Origin: Caldifermentibacillus hisashii
Lineage (GTDB): Bacteria; Bacillota; Bacilli; Bacillales; Caldibacillaceae
Reading direction: 5' to 3' (one strand)
Assembly (NCBI RefSeq): GCF_027568575.1
Contig: NZ_JANUVP010000015.1
DNA length: 64,000 bases
Below, one piece after another: positions 34,912 to 43,729 of the stretch. Position 1 is the stretch's first letter, and each line of letters starts with the position of its first letter. The notes beneath the pieces are model-generated. The model searched no databases and was not told where the DNA came from. It saw nothing but the letters and a program-made list of their open reading frames with translations. The position numbers and the translations under genes were made by a program.

Positions 34912-36493
34912 AGATACCACCTATTTTTTTAAGTCCTGATTTAAACTGCGAGCCTATCCAATTACTTGCTTTTCCAATGCCATCGTAGGCTTTTTTAAAT
35001 CCCGATCGAATACTTTTCTTGATTGATTTACCAAAACGTGATTCCATAATGATATAACTTCCAATTCCAGCTATTAGACCTGCAGCTGCCCCTGCAGCTG
35101 TACCTAATCCAGGAACTACAGAACCGCCAACCGCACCGACTGCAGCACTGGATGCAACGGAAGATATAAATGTTGTGCCAATTCCAATTGTTGCATCTGT
35201 AGAGAGGTCCGCAAAGAAGTCTGAAGTAAATAATTTTGACTTTTTAGGGCCAAGTGTATAATCATTCAAGGTTGAACCAAATGTAAGAATAGAGTTTACC
35301 AATCCATTTCCTTTCAATAACTTAGAAGGTTTAATAAAATCTTTATTAAATGTCCACTTTGATTCAATTTTTGGAACTTTGTGTCCCTTCGTTTTTACTT
35401 GCTTTTCTTGCTTAAAAAAAGGAAACCAATTATCTCTAATACTCTTTTTAAATGTCTCTTTGAATCCCAGCAAACCCTTATCCCTAAGGTATTGTTTTCT
35501 TTCAAAAGAATTATAGTTCCGTTTATTGTCTTTAATATCTGAGGAGAATTTATCAAGTAATTTTTGTTTAAATTTCCCCTCCACTTTTCGGTTTCCTAAA
35601 TATTTATACTTATGACCGCTTTTATATTTTTCATGTTTAACAAACTTATATCCTGCCCCATGAGCAACTATGCCTTGTGCAATTGAATCAGCAGCAAAAT
35701 AAAAATTAAGCCCCCACCTTTTGACTGTTTTTGCCAAGTTTAATCCCGAATCAATTGTCTTGTACAACCAAGATGTTTCATTTTCTAAATCACTTGTATT
35801 TGGACCGTTACCGGGCAAAGATGTATTTCCATTACTAGGTCCTTGGCCTCGATCTGTAGCTGTTCCACCATTTGGGCCTTGACCACTATTAGTTGCTGTC
35901 CCGCCATTGGGACCTTGACCGCCATTGATTGAGGTACCGCCATTCGAGCCTTCACCGCCGTTAATTGCCGTGCCACCATTCGGACCTTGACCGCCATTGA
36001 TTGCCGTGCCACCATTCGGGCCTTCACCGCCGTTAATTGCCGTGCCGCCATTCGAGCCTTCACCGCCGTTGACTGCCGTGCTTCCATTTGGACCCTGACC
36101 ACCATTGATTGCCGTGCCGCCATTTGGACCTTGACCGCCTTGTATCGCAGTTCCCCCAAGCACCGGATGTCCCAATACCGGAGGCGCATTTGGTATGATA
36201 AAAGTTCCGTATGTTAAGGGAGTCGCTGGAACAATAGGCTGCCCGGAGATTAATCCGGAAGAACCACTGACACTATCTCCGCCCTTTATAGCTTTACCAG
36301 GTTCATACACTTTGCCTGGGATAATAAAGGTTCCCCCCTGAATCGGTGTACCCGGGGTAATAGGTTTCCCCGGGACAATGGGTGTTCCCGGAGTAATATA
36401 TGCAAAGGCACTTACAGCCGGAAACACCGTCCAAAAGATTAGCATGGAGGCTAGCATTAAATATAAAATTCTTTCAAGTTTCCTTCCTCTCAA
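34904..36493 (-). CDS. large secreted PG-repeat/Gly-repeat protein with membrane-active-looking C terminus (529 aa)
   Basis: Four parts are visible. Residues 1-31 are a Sec signal ending VSAFA. Residues 33-112 hold PGxPI repeats (ITPGTPIVPGKPITPG and variants). Residues 113-220 are nine 12-residue repeats of the type GGTAINGGQGPN. Residues about 240-529 form a basic domain rich in Lys with a Gly/Ala-zipper hydrophobic run near 437-485 (AAVGAVGGSVVPGLGTAAGA) and an amphipathic basic end, KSGLKKIGGIFG. It lies 17 bp after the VWA gene and overlaps the 200-aa gene. The hydrophobic tail could insert in a membrane; the repeats could span the wall. I know no named family. Confidence 0.7.
   Translation of the reverse strand: MRGRKLERILYLMLASMLIFWTVFPAVSAFAYITPGTPIVPGKPITPGTPIQGGTFIIPGKVYEPGKAIKGGDSVSGSSGLISGQPIVPATPLTYGTFIIPNAPPVLGHPVLGGTAIQGGQGPNGGTAINGGQGPNGSTAVNGGEGSNGGTAINGGEGPNGGTAINGGQGPNGGTAINGGEGSNGGTSINGGQGPNGGTATNSGQGPNGGTATDRGQGPSNGNTSLPGNGPNTSDLENETSWLYKTIDSGLNLAKTVKRWGLNFYFAADSIAQGIVAHGAGYKFVKHEKYKSGHKYKYLGNRKVEGKFKQKLLDKFSSDIKDNKRNYNSFERKQYLRDKGLLGFKETFKKSIRDNWFPFFKQEKQVKTKGHKVPKIESKWTFNKDFIKPSKLLKGNGLVNSILTFGSTLNDYTLGPKKSKLFTSDFFADLSTDATIGIGTTFISSVASSAAVGAVGGSVVPGLGTAAGAAAGLIAGIGSYIIMESRFGKSIKKSIRSGFKKAYDGIGKASNWIGSQFKSGLKKIGGIFG
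35834..36157 (-). repeat. nine tandem 36-bp coding repeats
   Basis: The DNA coding for residues 113-220 of the 529-aa protein is a tandem array of 36-bp units (9 copies, consensus GGTAINGGQGPN), with inner copies most alike. Alternative frames through it give long spurious repeats on both strands. Confidence 0.85.
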
Positions 36494-36509
36494 ATAATCT
36501 CACCCCAAC

Positions 36510-37901
36510 CTATTGGGTATTGGCATTGTATTTCTCCTGTAACTGGTTAATTGCTTCATTATAGTTCTGTTCATTTAATTCTTTAAGTTCTTCATTAAAT
36601 TTAGATATTTCGTTATCAATCCATTCATGGTACTCACGGTTTACCTTTGTTAAGTACTCATATGCTTCTCTATTAAAGAATTTTGCATCGTTCAGTGTGC
36701 CTAAAATTAAATAAATTTTAGTTGATTCATCTTCACATTTTACATACTCTTCAGTTATATAGTTAAAAATCTCTAGATCATTACTTATTAATTCACCTTC
36801 ATAATGTTGTTTACCCCGTTCCAACCACTCTTGCCATTGATCGGCTAAATTATTTAGTTGGTCTAATTCTTTTTGTAGTTCACTTTCATTTGTCACCGTA
36901 TTATAAATACCCTCAGTTGCTGCTGCAATTTGTTTTAATTGATTTTGTCCTTCACTATCTACATCAAATCCAATAACATTTATGATTGGTGATATATTTG
37001 ATGAATACAAATCCTTTGCCGCTTCAATCGGATGATCTTCACATGTATCAATTCCATCACTGACTAAATAAACGATATTTGTATTATTGGCTCCATCAAA
37101 GGATGCTAAGTCATTTTTCGCCTCCCGCAAGGCTAAACCAATCGGCGTCCAGCCGCTTGGTGAAAATTTGTTAAGTGCTGCTTGGAATCCGCCCTCATTA
37201 TAATTGGATATCGGGTAGACGAGTTCACTGCTGCTACAGGATAATGCTTTGTCAGCGTCTGAACCTGTTCCCTTATGTCCATAAACCCTGATTCCAACTT
37301 TGGCGTCTTTCGGAAGTTTATTTACAAAATTGAGAATCGAATCTTTCGCTGATGCCATTTTCTCTTTTCCATTAATTTTTTGAGCCATACTGCCAGATGC
37401 ATCAATAATAAAAACCACATTTAAATTTTCTTTAAATTGATATCGGGAATCACTAAACTCCGGATTACCAAAAGTTTCAAATTTTAGCCGTTTAATTAAA
37501 TTTTCGGGTCCTTCATAATCTTTTTGCACCATTTTTAGTAATTCTCGATAGTAATAATCTAATTCTTTTTTACTAGGATTTCCGGATATATCAGGTAAAT
37601 CACTAAAAATCTTCTTTATTTCTTTTTTAGCCTCTTCCCCTACAACATTTATATCTGCGTATTCTCCTTGTGGTAAATTGGATAATACCTCATAACTTGT
37701 TGGTAGAGGTTCCGGTTCAATATTTTCATCTTTATTTTTATTGACTTCCTTATTTTTTACTTTAATACTGTCAACTTTCATTTGATTTTGAGAAGTCTCT
37801 TTTGAATTCTGTTCTTCATTTCCCCGTTGGTCAGAACTGCATCCAGTCAAAAATAATAGTAAAATCGTGAAAGATATAATGGATTTTTTGAATAATTTCA
37901 A
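36510..37901 (-). CDS. VWA-domain lipoprotein, copy B
   Basis: A 463-residue lipoprotein: lipobox FLTGC, acidic linker, VWA domain with the complete metal site (DASGS, GWTPIG, VSDGID) and a charged helical C terminus. The TTG at 37901 is preferred because GGATGGAG lies before it; an ATG four codons earlier overlaps that site. The VWA core is nearly identical to copy A down to silent positions, while the N-terminal linker and the last 150 residues are clearly different. It follows the pilin gene after 87 bp and precedes the PG-repeat gene, linking this module to the pilus operon. Confidence 0.85.
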   Translation of the reverse strand: MKLFKKSIISFTILLLFLTGCSSDQRGNEEQNSKETSQNQMKVDSIKVKNKEVNKNKDENIEPEPLPTSYEVLSNLPQGEYADINVVGEEAKKEIKKIFSDLPDISGNPSKKELDYYYRELLKMVQKDYEGPENLIKRLKFETFGNPEFSDSRYQFKENLNVVFIIDASGSMAQKINGKEKMASAKDSILNFVNKLPKDAKVGIRVYGHKGTGSDADKALSCSSSELVYPISNYNEGGFQAALNKFSPSGWTPIGLALREAKNDLASFDGANNTNIVYLVSDGIDTCEDHPIEAAKDLYSSNISPIINVIGFDVDSEGQNQLKQIAAATEGIYNTVTNESELQKELDQLNNLADQWQEWLERGKQHYEGELISNDLEIFNYITEEYVKCEDESTKIYLILGTLNDAKFFNREAYEYLTKVNREYHEWIDNEISKFNEELKELNEQNYNEAINQLQEKYNANTQ

Positions 37902-37988
37902 GATATACTCCATCCTTTATAATAATCATTTTGTAATAAGGGTAAAAAGTGATAAAAATAATAATTTAAATTCCTGCCATTTAGCATT

Positions 37989-38201
37989 TTAGTCTCCAAC
38001 CATTTTAGTTATCTTTTGGATTATTTTCTGAATTACTTGTCCTATTGACGCTTCTTCATTACTTACAGCCTGCGAAATAATCCCCAACACAAGGATTAGC
38101 AATGCTGCCAAACCCAACCATTCTAGTGATTGTGCTCCTTTCTCGTTTTTCACCGGATGCATCATTTTAATGTACAGACCTAATAATTTTTTCTTCATCA
38201 T
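37989..38201 (-). CDS. flp: Flp-type major pilin
   Basis: A 70-residue prepilin. The basic leader ends NEKG, followed by AQSLEWLGLAALLILVLG, giving Glu at +5 and a single hydrophobic helix; the mature protein is about 48 residues, a normal Flp size. The usual Glu-Tyr pair is Glu-Trp here. The position right after tadC and the strong AAGGAGAG site support a major pilin. The leader of about 22 residues would need a prepilin peptidase from elsewhere in the genome. Confidence 0.82.
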   Translation of the reverse strand: MMKKKLLGLYIKMMHPVKNEKGAQSLEWLGLAALLILVLGIISQAVSNEEASIGQVIQKIIQKITKMVGD

Positions 38202-38221
38202 TCACTCTCTCCTTTTCTTTT

Positions 38222-39154
38222 TTACTCAAAAAATGTAAATAAATTTTTGTTTTGTGAAAACATATTCATGATCATCAATCCCCCGATAAATATGAGGGCT
38301 GATGGCATCACCAGAAATGTAGTAACAAGCGTAATCTTTGGCGAAGCTTTTGCCGCCTTTTCTTTGATTTGCTCTTTTTTCATTTTGCGCATTTCCTCTG
38401 AAATCTGCTTAAACGTTTTAGATATTGGGACACCTAACCTTTCCCCCTGAATCAATGAGCGAATGAGCAATTGAAATTCCCTGCTATCATTGCGTTCAAG
38501 CAGCGCCTGATATGCATCCGGCCTTGGAACACCAACATCCATTTCTTGAATGAAACGGCCGAATTCTTCCTTGATAGGTCCCTCAAAATACGGGACAATT
38601 TCCCTTAATGCTTGATCTAACCCAACTCCGGCTTGCAAGGTTACGCTCATTGTATCCATAAAATCCGGAAGCTGGTACGATAATTCCTCCTGCCTTTTCT
38701 TTGCCTTGTTTTTTAACCAAAGGATGGCCCCCATATAGCCGAAAACAGGATAAAGAATAACCGTAAATTGGGAAAAAGGAAATCTGAGTACAAGTGAGAC
38801 AGCCCCGATAAAGAAGCCTAATATTAATAAAAATATCTTTAAGCCCTGGAATCTTGCCAAGGTCAATCGATATGGAAAACCAGCTTGAGTAAGTAGTTTT
38901 CGAACGTCATCATTCTCACTGAAAAAATTTATTCGTTGACCAAGGTCAGAAAAGTCATCCGCAAATTCAAACATTTTTGCAATCAATTTTTCTTTTCTTG
39001 TCACTCTTCTTTCAAATGTGTACGGGATAAAGGTTTTTTCTTTTATGTCTTCTTTGAGTTCCTGTTTTTTCATTAAATACAAATAGAAGTTTCTCAGTGC
39101 AAGTGCGAAAAATCCAAGTGCCAAAATAATAAAGATAACAATTAATCCATCCAT
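38222..39154 (-). CDS. tadC: TadC, type II/IV secretion-like platform protein
   Basis: A 310-residue inner-membrane protein with a T2SSF domain at about residues 165-295. Typical segments are QLPDFMDTMSVTLQAGVGLDQAL near 164 and RSLIQGERLGVPISKTFKQI near 231, flanked by helices at the N terminus, near 105-140 and at the C terminus. It forms the pilus base with TadB. It lies 10 bp after tadB and before the pilin gene. Confidence 0.88.
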   Translation of the reverse strand: MDGLIVIFIILALGFFALALRNFYLYLMKKQELKEDIKEKTFIPYTFERRVTRKEKLIAKMFEFADDFSDLGQRINFFSENDDVRKLLTQAGFPYRLTLARFQGLKIFLLILGFFIGAVSLVLRFPFSQFTVILYPVFGYMGAILWLKNKAKKRQEELSYQLPDFMDTMSVTLQAGVGLDQALREIVPYFEGPIKEEFGRFIQEMDVGVPRPDAYQALLERNDSREFQLLIRSLIQGERLGVPISKTFKQISEEMRKMKKEQIKEKAAKASPKITLVTTFLVMPSALIFIGGLMIMNMFSQNKNLFTFFE

Positions 39155-39164
39155 AATTTTATTT

Positions 39165-40091
39165 TCACACCTTTATATTGGTAATCTTTCTAACAAGAAG
39201 AAAGGTTCCAACCGTTCCTAAAAGAAACAATGCAAACAAGACTAAACCTACTCCTGAAAATAGCGGGTCTAAAAATCCGTCAACCACATTATTCATCATT
39301 AGCACCAAGAAAATAGGGATAATTGGAACGATATACGCGACATAGCGCTGTTCCGCTGTCATTGTTTTGATTTCCTGTTGGAGGAGATTCCTTTCCTCTA
39401 ATGTTTCACTCATTTCATCTAATACCGCATACAAATTACCACCTGCCTTTTTTTGAATAAGTAATGTAGCAACAAAAAGTTGAAATTCTCGAACATTAAT
39501 TCTTTTCTCCATTTGCCGTAATGCTGTATGAAAGTCGACACCAAGAGATAGTTCATATGCTAATCGTTTAAATTCTGCCTTAGCCGGCATCGAAATTTCC
39601 TGGGCAACTAGTTGAATCCCTTGATTTAATGTCATCCCCGAACGAGTCGTGTTTGCTAATGTACGACAAATTTCCGGTAACTGTTGAATAATTTTTTGCT
39701 TCAGCTTTCCTTTTCTCATGAAAAAGATTAGTCTTCTTGCTCCTTCAAGAAGGAGTGCGGAAATAAACAGGGCTAATGGAAATTCAACATTAAACATATT
39801 ATGAAGTAAAAAATTAATACCAAAGTAAGAAACGATAATTGCTCCAATGTATTCCGACGGTGTAAAAGGAATGTTTGCAACTTCCAATTTTTCATATATT
39901 GGTTTGGCTATCTCAGTTTTATCAAAGCGGTCCCCTAAAACGACAATAAAACTTTTCCGCTTTTTACCATCATTGTAAAAATGGTCAACGTTTTTCTTCC
40001 AATCCCGCTTTTCTTTTCGGTAATCCAAATAAAAGTAACAAGCGATAATAAATACAAATACAGCCATTGTTGAGACGAGCCAATAGGTCAT
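39165..40091 (-). CDS. tadB: TadB, type II/IV secretion-like platform protein
   Basis: A 308-residue paralogue of TadC with a T2SSF domain at about 135-265: QLPEICRTLANTTRSGMTLN near 135 and LFVATLLIQKKAGGNLYAVLDEMSETLEER (ends cited, residues about 205-235). Two helices follow at the C terminus. Its ATG overlaps the tadA stop and AAGGAGG is well placed. Confidence 0.88.
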   Translation of the reverse strand: MTYWLVSTMAVFVFIIACYFYLDYRKEKRDWKKNVDHFYNDGKKRKSFIVVLGDRFDKTEIAKPIYEKLEVANIPFTPSEYIGAIIVSYFGINFLLHNMFNVEFPLALFISALLLEGARRLIFFMRKGKLKQKIIQQLPEICRTLANTTRSGMTLNQGIQLVAQEISMPAKAEFKRLAYELSLGVDFHTALRQMEKRINVREFQLFVATLLIQKKAGGNLYAVLDEMSETLEERNLLQQEIKTMTAEQRYVAYIVPIIPIFLVLMMNNVVDGFLDPLFSGVGLVLFALFLLGTVGTFLLVRKITNIKV

Positions 40092-41440
40092 GATACCACC
40101 TCCTTTTCTATTGGTGTAAATGCGGCTTTCGGTATGGTAACGCCAAAAACTTTCAATCTATCTAAACATTGCGGCACATAGCCGGTTGGTGTGAAATAAC
40201 CCTCGATGCTCCCATCGCTCCGAATACCAACTCTTTTAAACTGAAAAATTTCTTCAACGGAGTAAGAGCCATCTGCATTTTTTCTTATTTCCGATATCGA
40301 AACAATTTTCCTTGTTCCATCTGTTAATCGGGTTGCTTGAACAATAATATCAAGAGCTCCGACAATATATTCCCGAATAATATGACTGGGGAGCTCCATC
40401 CCCGCCATGACGACCATCGCTTCAACCCTCCGCAATGCATCATCCGGAGAATTCGCATGAACGGTTGTAAGGGAGCCTTCATGACCGGTGTTCATAGCTT
40501 GAAGCATGTCAAACGCTTCCCCGCCCCGAACCTCACCGACAATAATTCGATCCGGCCGCATCCGTAGGGCGTTTTTCACCAGTTGCCGAATGGTTATCTC
40601 CCCACGTCCCTCCACATTGGGCGGTCTTGCTTCTAAGCCGACAACATTTGGACGGTCTAATCTAAGTTCCGCTGAATCTTCAATGGTAATTACCCGCTCG
40701 CCATGCGGTATGGAATCAGCGAGGACATTTAACAAAGTTGTTTTTCCGCTACCTGTTCCGCCGGAGATGAGTGTATTCATTTTCGACCGGACAATTCCAT
40801 CCAGAAACTGTGCCATCGCAGAATTCAATGTATAAAAGTTTAACAAGTCAGCCATTTTGAAAGGTTCTTTTCTAAACTTTCGGATTGACACCAGTGTTCC
40901 ATTTAAACTGATTGGCGAAATAACAGCATTAACACGGCTACCATCCGGTAATCGTGCATCAACCATAGGTGAACTTTCGTCTATTCTTCTCCCTAGAGGT
41001 GAAATAATCCGGTCAACAATATGGCGAACATGTTCATCATTACGAAACTTGACTTCCGTTAATTCAAGTTTTCCTAGTCGTTCGACATACACTTCATTAT
41101 AGCCATTGATTAGTATTTCTGTTATTGTCGGATCATTGATTAGCGGCTCCAAAGGTCCAAACCCGACTGATTCATCTAAAATTCGCGTAATCAGTATTTC
41201 TTTATCTTTTCTTGATATAATGACTTTTTCTTCAGACATGAATTGACTGACAATCTGCTCAATTCGAAGGCGCATTTCCCCCTGTGATAATTCAGTAAGG
41301 GATTCAAGATTCGTGTCCCTCAGTAATCGTGCCTTGTAATGCTCTACTAACTCATCGACGAAACGATTTTCGTATTGATATGATTGAATATTGGGTTTGG
41401 CATTCAGTTTTTGCCTGCGATTTTCAAATAATGATGACAT
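40088..41440 (-). CDS. tadA: TadA/CpaF secretion ATPase
   Basis: A 450-residue hexameric motor ATPase. Walker A is SGGTGSGKTTLLN near residue 230, the Asp box ITIEDSAELRL near 255, the Walker B/His box region DRIIVGEVRGGEAFDMLQAM near 297 and GHEGSLTTVHANSP near 318. The N-terminal domain contains TEILINGYNEVYVERLGKLE, diagnostic for CpaF. It powers pilus assembly from the cytosolic side of TadB/TadC. Only one such ATPase is present, as normal for Tad systems. Confidence 0.93.
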   Translation of the reverse strand: MSSLFENRRQKLNAKPNIQSYQYENRFVDELVEHYKARLLRDTNLESLTELSQGEMRLRIEQIVSQFMSEEKVIISRKDKEILITRILDESVGFGPLEPLINDPTITEILINGYNEVYVERLGKLELTEVKFRNDEHVRHIVDRIISPLGRRIDESSPMVDARLPDGSRVNAVISPISLNGTLVSIRKFRKEPFKMADLLNFYTLNSAMAQFLDGIVRSKMNTLISGGTGSGKTTLLNVLADSIPHGERVITIEDSAELRLDRPNVVGLEARPPNVEGRGEITIRQLVKNALRMRPDRIIVGEVRGGEAFDMLQAMNTGHEGSLTTVHANSPDDALRRVEAMVVMAGMELPSHIIREYIVGALDIIVQATRLTDGTRKIVSISEIRKNADGSYSVEEIFQFKRVGIRSDGSIEGYFTPTGYVPQCLDRLKVFGVTIPKAAFTPIEKEVVS

Positions 41441-41452
41441 TTTTTAAACCCC

Positions 41453-42604
41453 CTATTTTAACACCGAATGCGCCCATTTTCTAATATCCTTTGCAAAGGG
41501 AATCAGCCTTCTTTCTTTCGCCATTTTCCGTACAGGTTCCCCTTTATTAACAAAAGGTTGTAACCCCTTTATATCTCTTCTTATTTTGGCTTCGATAGGA
41601 AAACGGACGATATCCTTCAAATCTTTTTCTTGAACTTCATTTTCCTTCCCAACATGGTTTAAAATGATGCTCATCCTCGATTTTAATTCAATTCCTAATC
41701 GGATTGAGAGTTCCTCAAATTGTTTTAGTACTTTTAATGATGGTGTGTCCGGTACTAACACATAATAAATTTTATCGGATTCCTCCAAAGCAGTTACGAC
41801 TTGGTTATTGATAAAAGATGGAAGATCAATGATAACAAAATCGAAACTTCTTCTACAGGTTCTCAGAAGCTTCGTTATAAAATCTTCTGATATGGTTTCG
41901 GCCACTTCCGCATCGCATGGACTGATTAATACATCCATTTTTGAAAAACTCTCCGTTTGGGAAACATTGCGAATATGACCTTCATTCAATTCTCTGATTA
42001 CCGGGGCTAAATCGGCAATCGATCGGTTAGAATTTATTGATATGACCGTCTCAATTCCGCCAAATTGCAAATTCAGATCAATTAAAATCACCTCAGCCGT
42101 CGATTCCAACTTCAATGTTTGTGCGAATGTTGATGCCAATACGGTTTTCCCCGTTCCCCCGCTACCGCTGAAAAAAGAAATGATTTGACCGCTCCCTCTT
42201 ACAAAAGTGGAAAAGGTTGTGTCCTGATTGTCCTTGTTCAATTCATAGTTTTTTATAATCGTAGGAAGTTTAGCGGCAAATACTCCTTGCTCTTCCGGGA
42301 AAACAAAAAACTCTGTTGCTCCGGCTTTTGTAATGCTCCTTAGCAAGGTAAAGTCGGAAGTTTTTGCAATAAAAATAACTAAAGTTGATGGGCTTGCCGT
42401 TTTTATAAATTGAATGTTCTCCACCGCTATATCATTTGTTGGCTGAATAAATATGACGATATCCTTCGCTTCCCGGTTTATTTCGCGGACAACGTCAACC
42501 GGGTTCACAATTTGGGTTTGGATATGTTCCCCAATTATATTCAGTATTTGATTTTGTATAATTTCATCATCACTTACTAATAAGAGCTTTACGTTATCTT
42601 CCAC
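41453..42604 (-). CDS. tadZ: TadZ/CpaE-like ParA-type ATPase
   Basis: A 383-residue protein. Residues 5-115 resemble a receiver-like domain; from about 138 there is a MinD/ParA fold with a deviant Walker A, FSGSGGTGKTVLAS, switch region LIDLNLQFGGIE and Walker B DFVIIDLPSF. TadZ proteins mark the site of pilus assembly at the pole. It begins with GTG after AGGAATG and lies 12 bp before tadA. Confidence 0.88.
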   Translation of the reverse strand: MEDNVKLLLVSDDEIIQNQILNIIGEHIQTQIVNPVDVVREINREAKDIVIFIQPTNDIAVENIQFIKTASPSTLVIFIAKTSDFTLLRSITKAGATEFFVFPEEQGVFAAKLPTIIKNYELNKDNQDTTFSTFVRGSGQIISFFSGSGGTGKTVLASTFAQTLKLESTAEVILIDLNLQFGGIETVISINSNRSIADLAPVIRELNEGHIRNVSQTESFSKMDVLISPCDAEVAETISEDFITKLLRTCRRSFDFVIIDLPSFINNQVVTALEESDKIYYVLVPDTPSLKVLKQFEELSIRLGIELKSRMSIILNHVGKENEVQEKDLKDIVRFPIEAKIRRDIKGLQPFVNKGEPVRKMAKERRLIPFAKDIRKWAHSVLK

Positions 42605-42676
42605 GTTTCATTCCTCTCCACCTTCAAAACAAGATTTATAGAAAATTATGATCAGCAATTCTTATAGATTATGGCT

Positions 42677-43423
42677 TTATGGATTTTCCTGTTGTGACGG
42701 ATTTTCATTCAATTGTTGCTCAGTTCCGTTTGGCTCAGTTCCGGCTTGTATCTCTTGCCCTTGGGTTTGTTGTTGCTCTGTTTCTGTCGGTTGACTTTCT
42801 ATTTGAGTTTCTTCTTTTCCAACATTCGCCTTTAGCACTCGAATATGATCAGCATAATTTTGTATATTAATTAATTTAGGTGCATCATCTAAAGGCACCT
42901 CTAATGCGACACCGACAAAATCTTTCCCTTTCCCCTGAGCCCATGCTACCGGGACATCTTTCATAAATAATTCTGTTTTCTTTTCTCCGTTTTCCTCTTT
43001 GGAAATAATAATATCAACGCGGTCATTCGTTGTGACAACTTGGTCAAATTGAACCTTATCCGATCGATACATTGCCACTAACCGATGATTTGCTTCCCTT
43101 AGTTCTGTTGCAGGCTTAAGCATGTTACCGGTAATGATATCATCCTCTTCTAAAGGGACAACGGTTACCATGTTGATGAGTTTTTTCTTATCCGTGATGT
43201 AGGAATCTAATACATATCGATTGGGGATTTCCATCGTTTTTATTTGACCTTCCGTTATTAATGTTCGCGATGGAATACTCCCTGCTGCTACATAAATCTT
43301 CGTCATCCCGCCAAGCTCTGCATTTAATGTTCGAACTTTGTCATACACTAAATATCCTGCAATTGCAGCCAGAACGAATGCCAAGAGTAAAAATATCGTT
43401 GCTCGCCTCTTTGACTCTAACAT
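42677..43423 (-). CDS. cpaB: CpaB/RcpC-like SAF-domain pilus assembly protein
   Basis: A 248-residue protein with one N-terminal membrane helix, a SAF domain at about 40-110 (VAAGSIPSRTLITEGQIK, PLEEDDIITGNML) and the RcpC-type region to about 200. The last 45 residues are a Gln/Glu/Pro/Thr-rich tail, likely flexible and extracellular. In Gram-negatives this protein pairs with an outer-membrane secretin; here it acts outside the cell membrane, perhaps holding peptidoglycan. First gene of the Tad operon; GAGGTAG precedes the ATG. Confidence 0.85.
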   Translation of the reverse strand: MLESKRRATIFLLLAFVLAAIAGYLVYDKVRTLNAELGGMTKIYVAAGSIPSRTLITEGQIKTMEIPNRYVLDSYITDKKKLINMVTVVPLEEDDIITGNMLKPATELREANHRLVAMYRSDKVQFDQVVTTNDRVDIIISKEENGEKKTELFMKDVPVAWAQGKGKDFVGVALEVPLDDAPKLINIQNYADHIRVLKANVGKEETQIESQPTETEQQQTQGQEIQAGTEPNGTEQQLNENPSQQENP

Positions 43424-43482
43424 GCTACTACCTCATTTCTACGCCTTAAGTAAAACGGTTGATGATTCTTACACTTTCCCCG

Positions 43483-43722
43483 GTAAAGTGAAACTTCCAT
43501 CCGTGGGGGGGTTACTCCCCATGGTTGGTTAGTTGAACCAATCGGGCACTTACGGGCACTTATCTTCCTCCCTTACATCTTGGATTTCTCTTAAAGCATA
43601 GAGGAAGATTTAGTGACCGTTTGTGCGGGATAAAGTGAAAATTCCAACAGTGCGGATTTGCTTCATTCCCCCTGTTAGTTAGTTAAAGCAATCAGACCTT
43701 TACGAGTAGTTCATCTCCACCT
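43483..43722. repeat. two imperfect copies of a ~90-bp dispersed repeat
   Basis: Copy one (43483-43572) and copy two (43630-43722) share TAAAGTGAAA-TTCCA, GTTAGTT-AA-CAATC and the ending T-ATCT-C-CC at matching spacing; the first has an inner G/C-rich hairpin (GTGGGGGG-GTTACTCCCC). They lie upstream of the Tad operon. The pattern resembles a multi-copy repeat of Bacillus spacers; function unknown. Confidence 0.6.
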
Positions 43723-43729
43723 ATTTTCA

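Noticed and set aside
35834..36157. Regular repeats considered as a CRISPR array
   Set aside because: Units are contiguous without unique spacers and encode a periodic protein.
35785..36189. Long Arg/Met/Val-rich frame on the minus strand through the Gly-repeat region
   Set aside because: It is the shifted frame of the 36-bp coding repeats of the 529-aa secreted protein; repeats keep all frames open.
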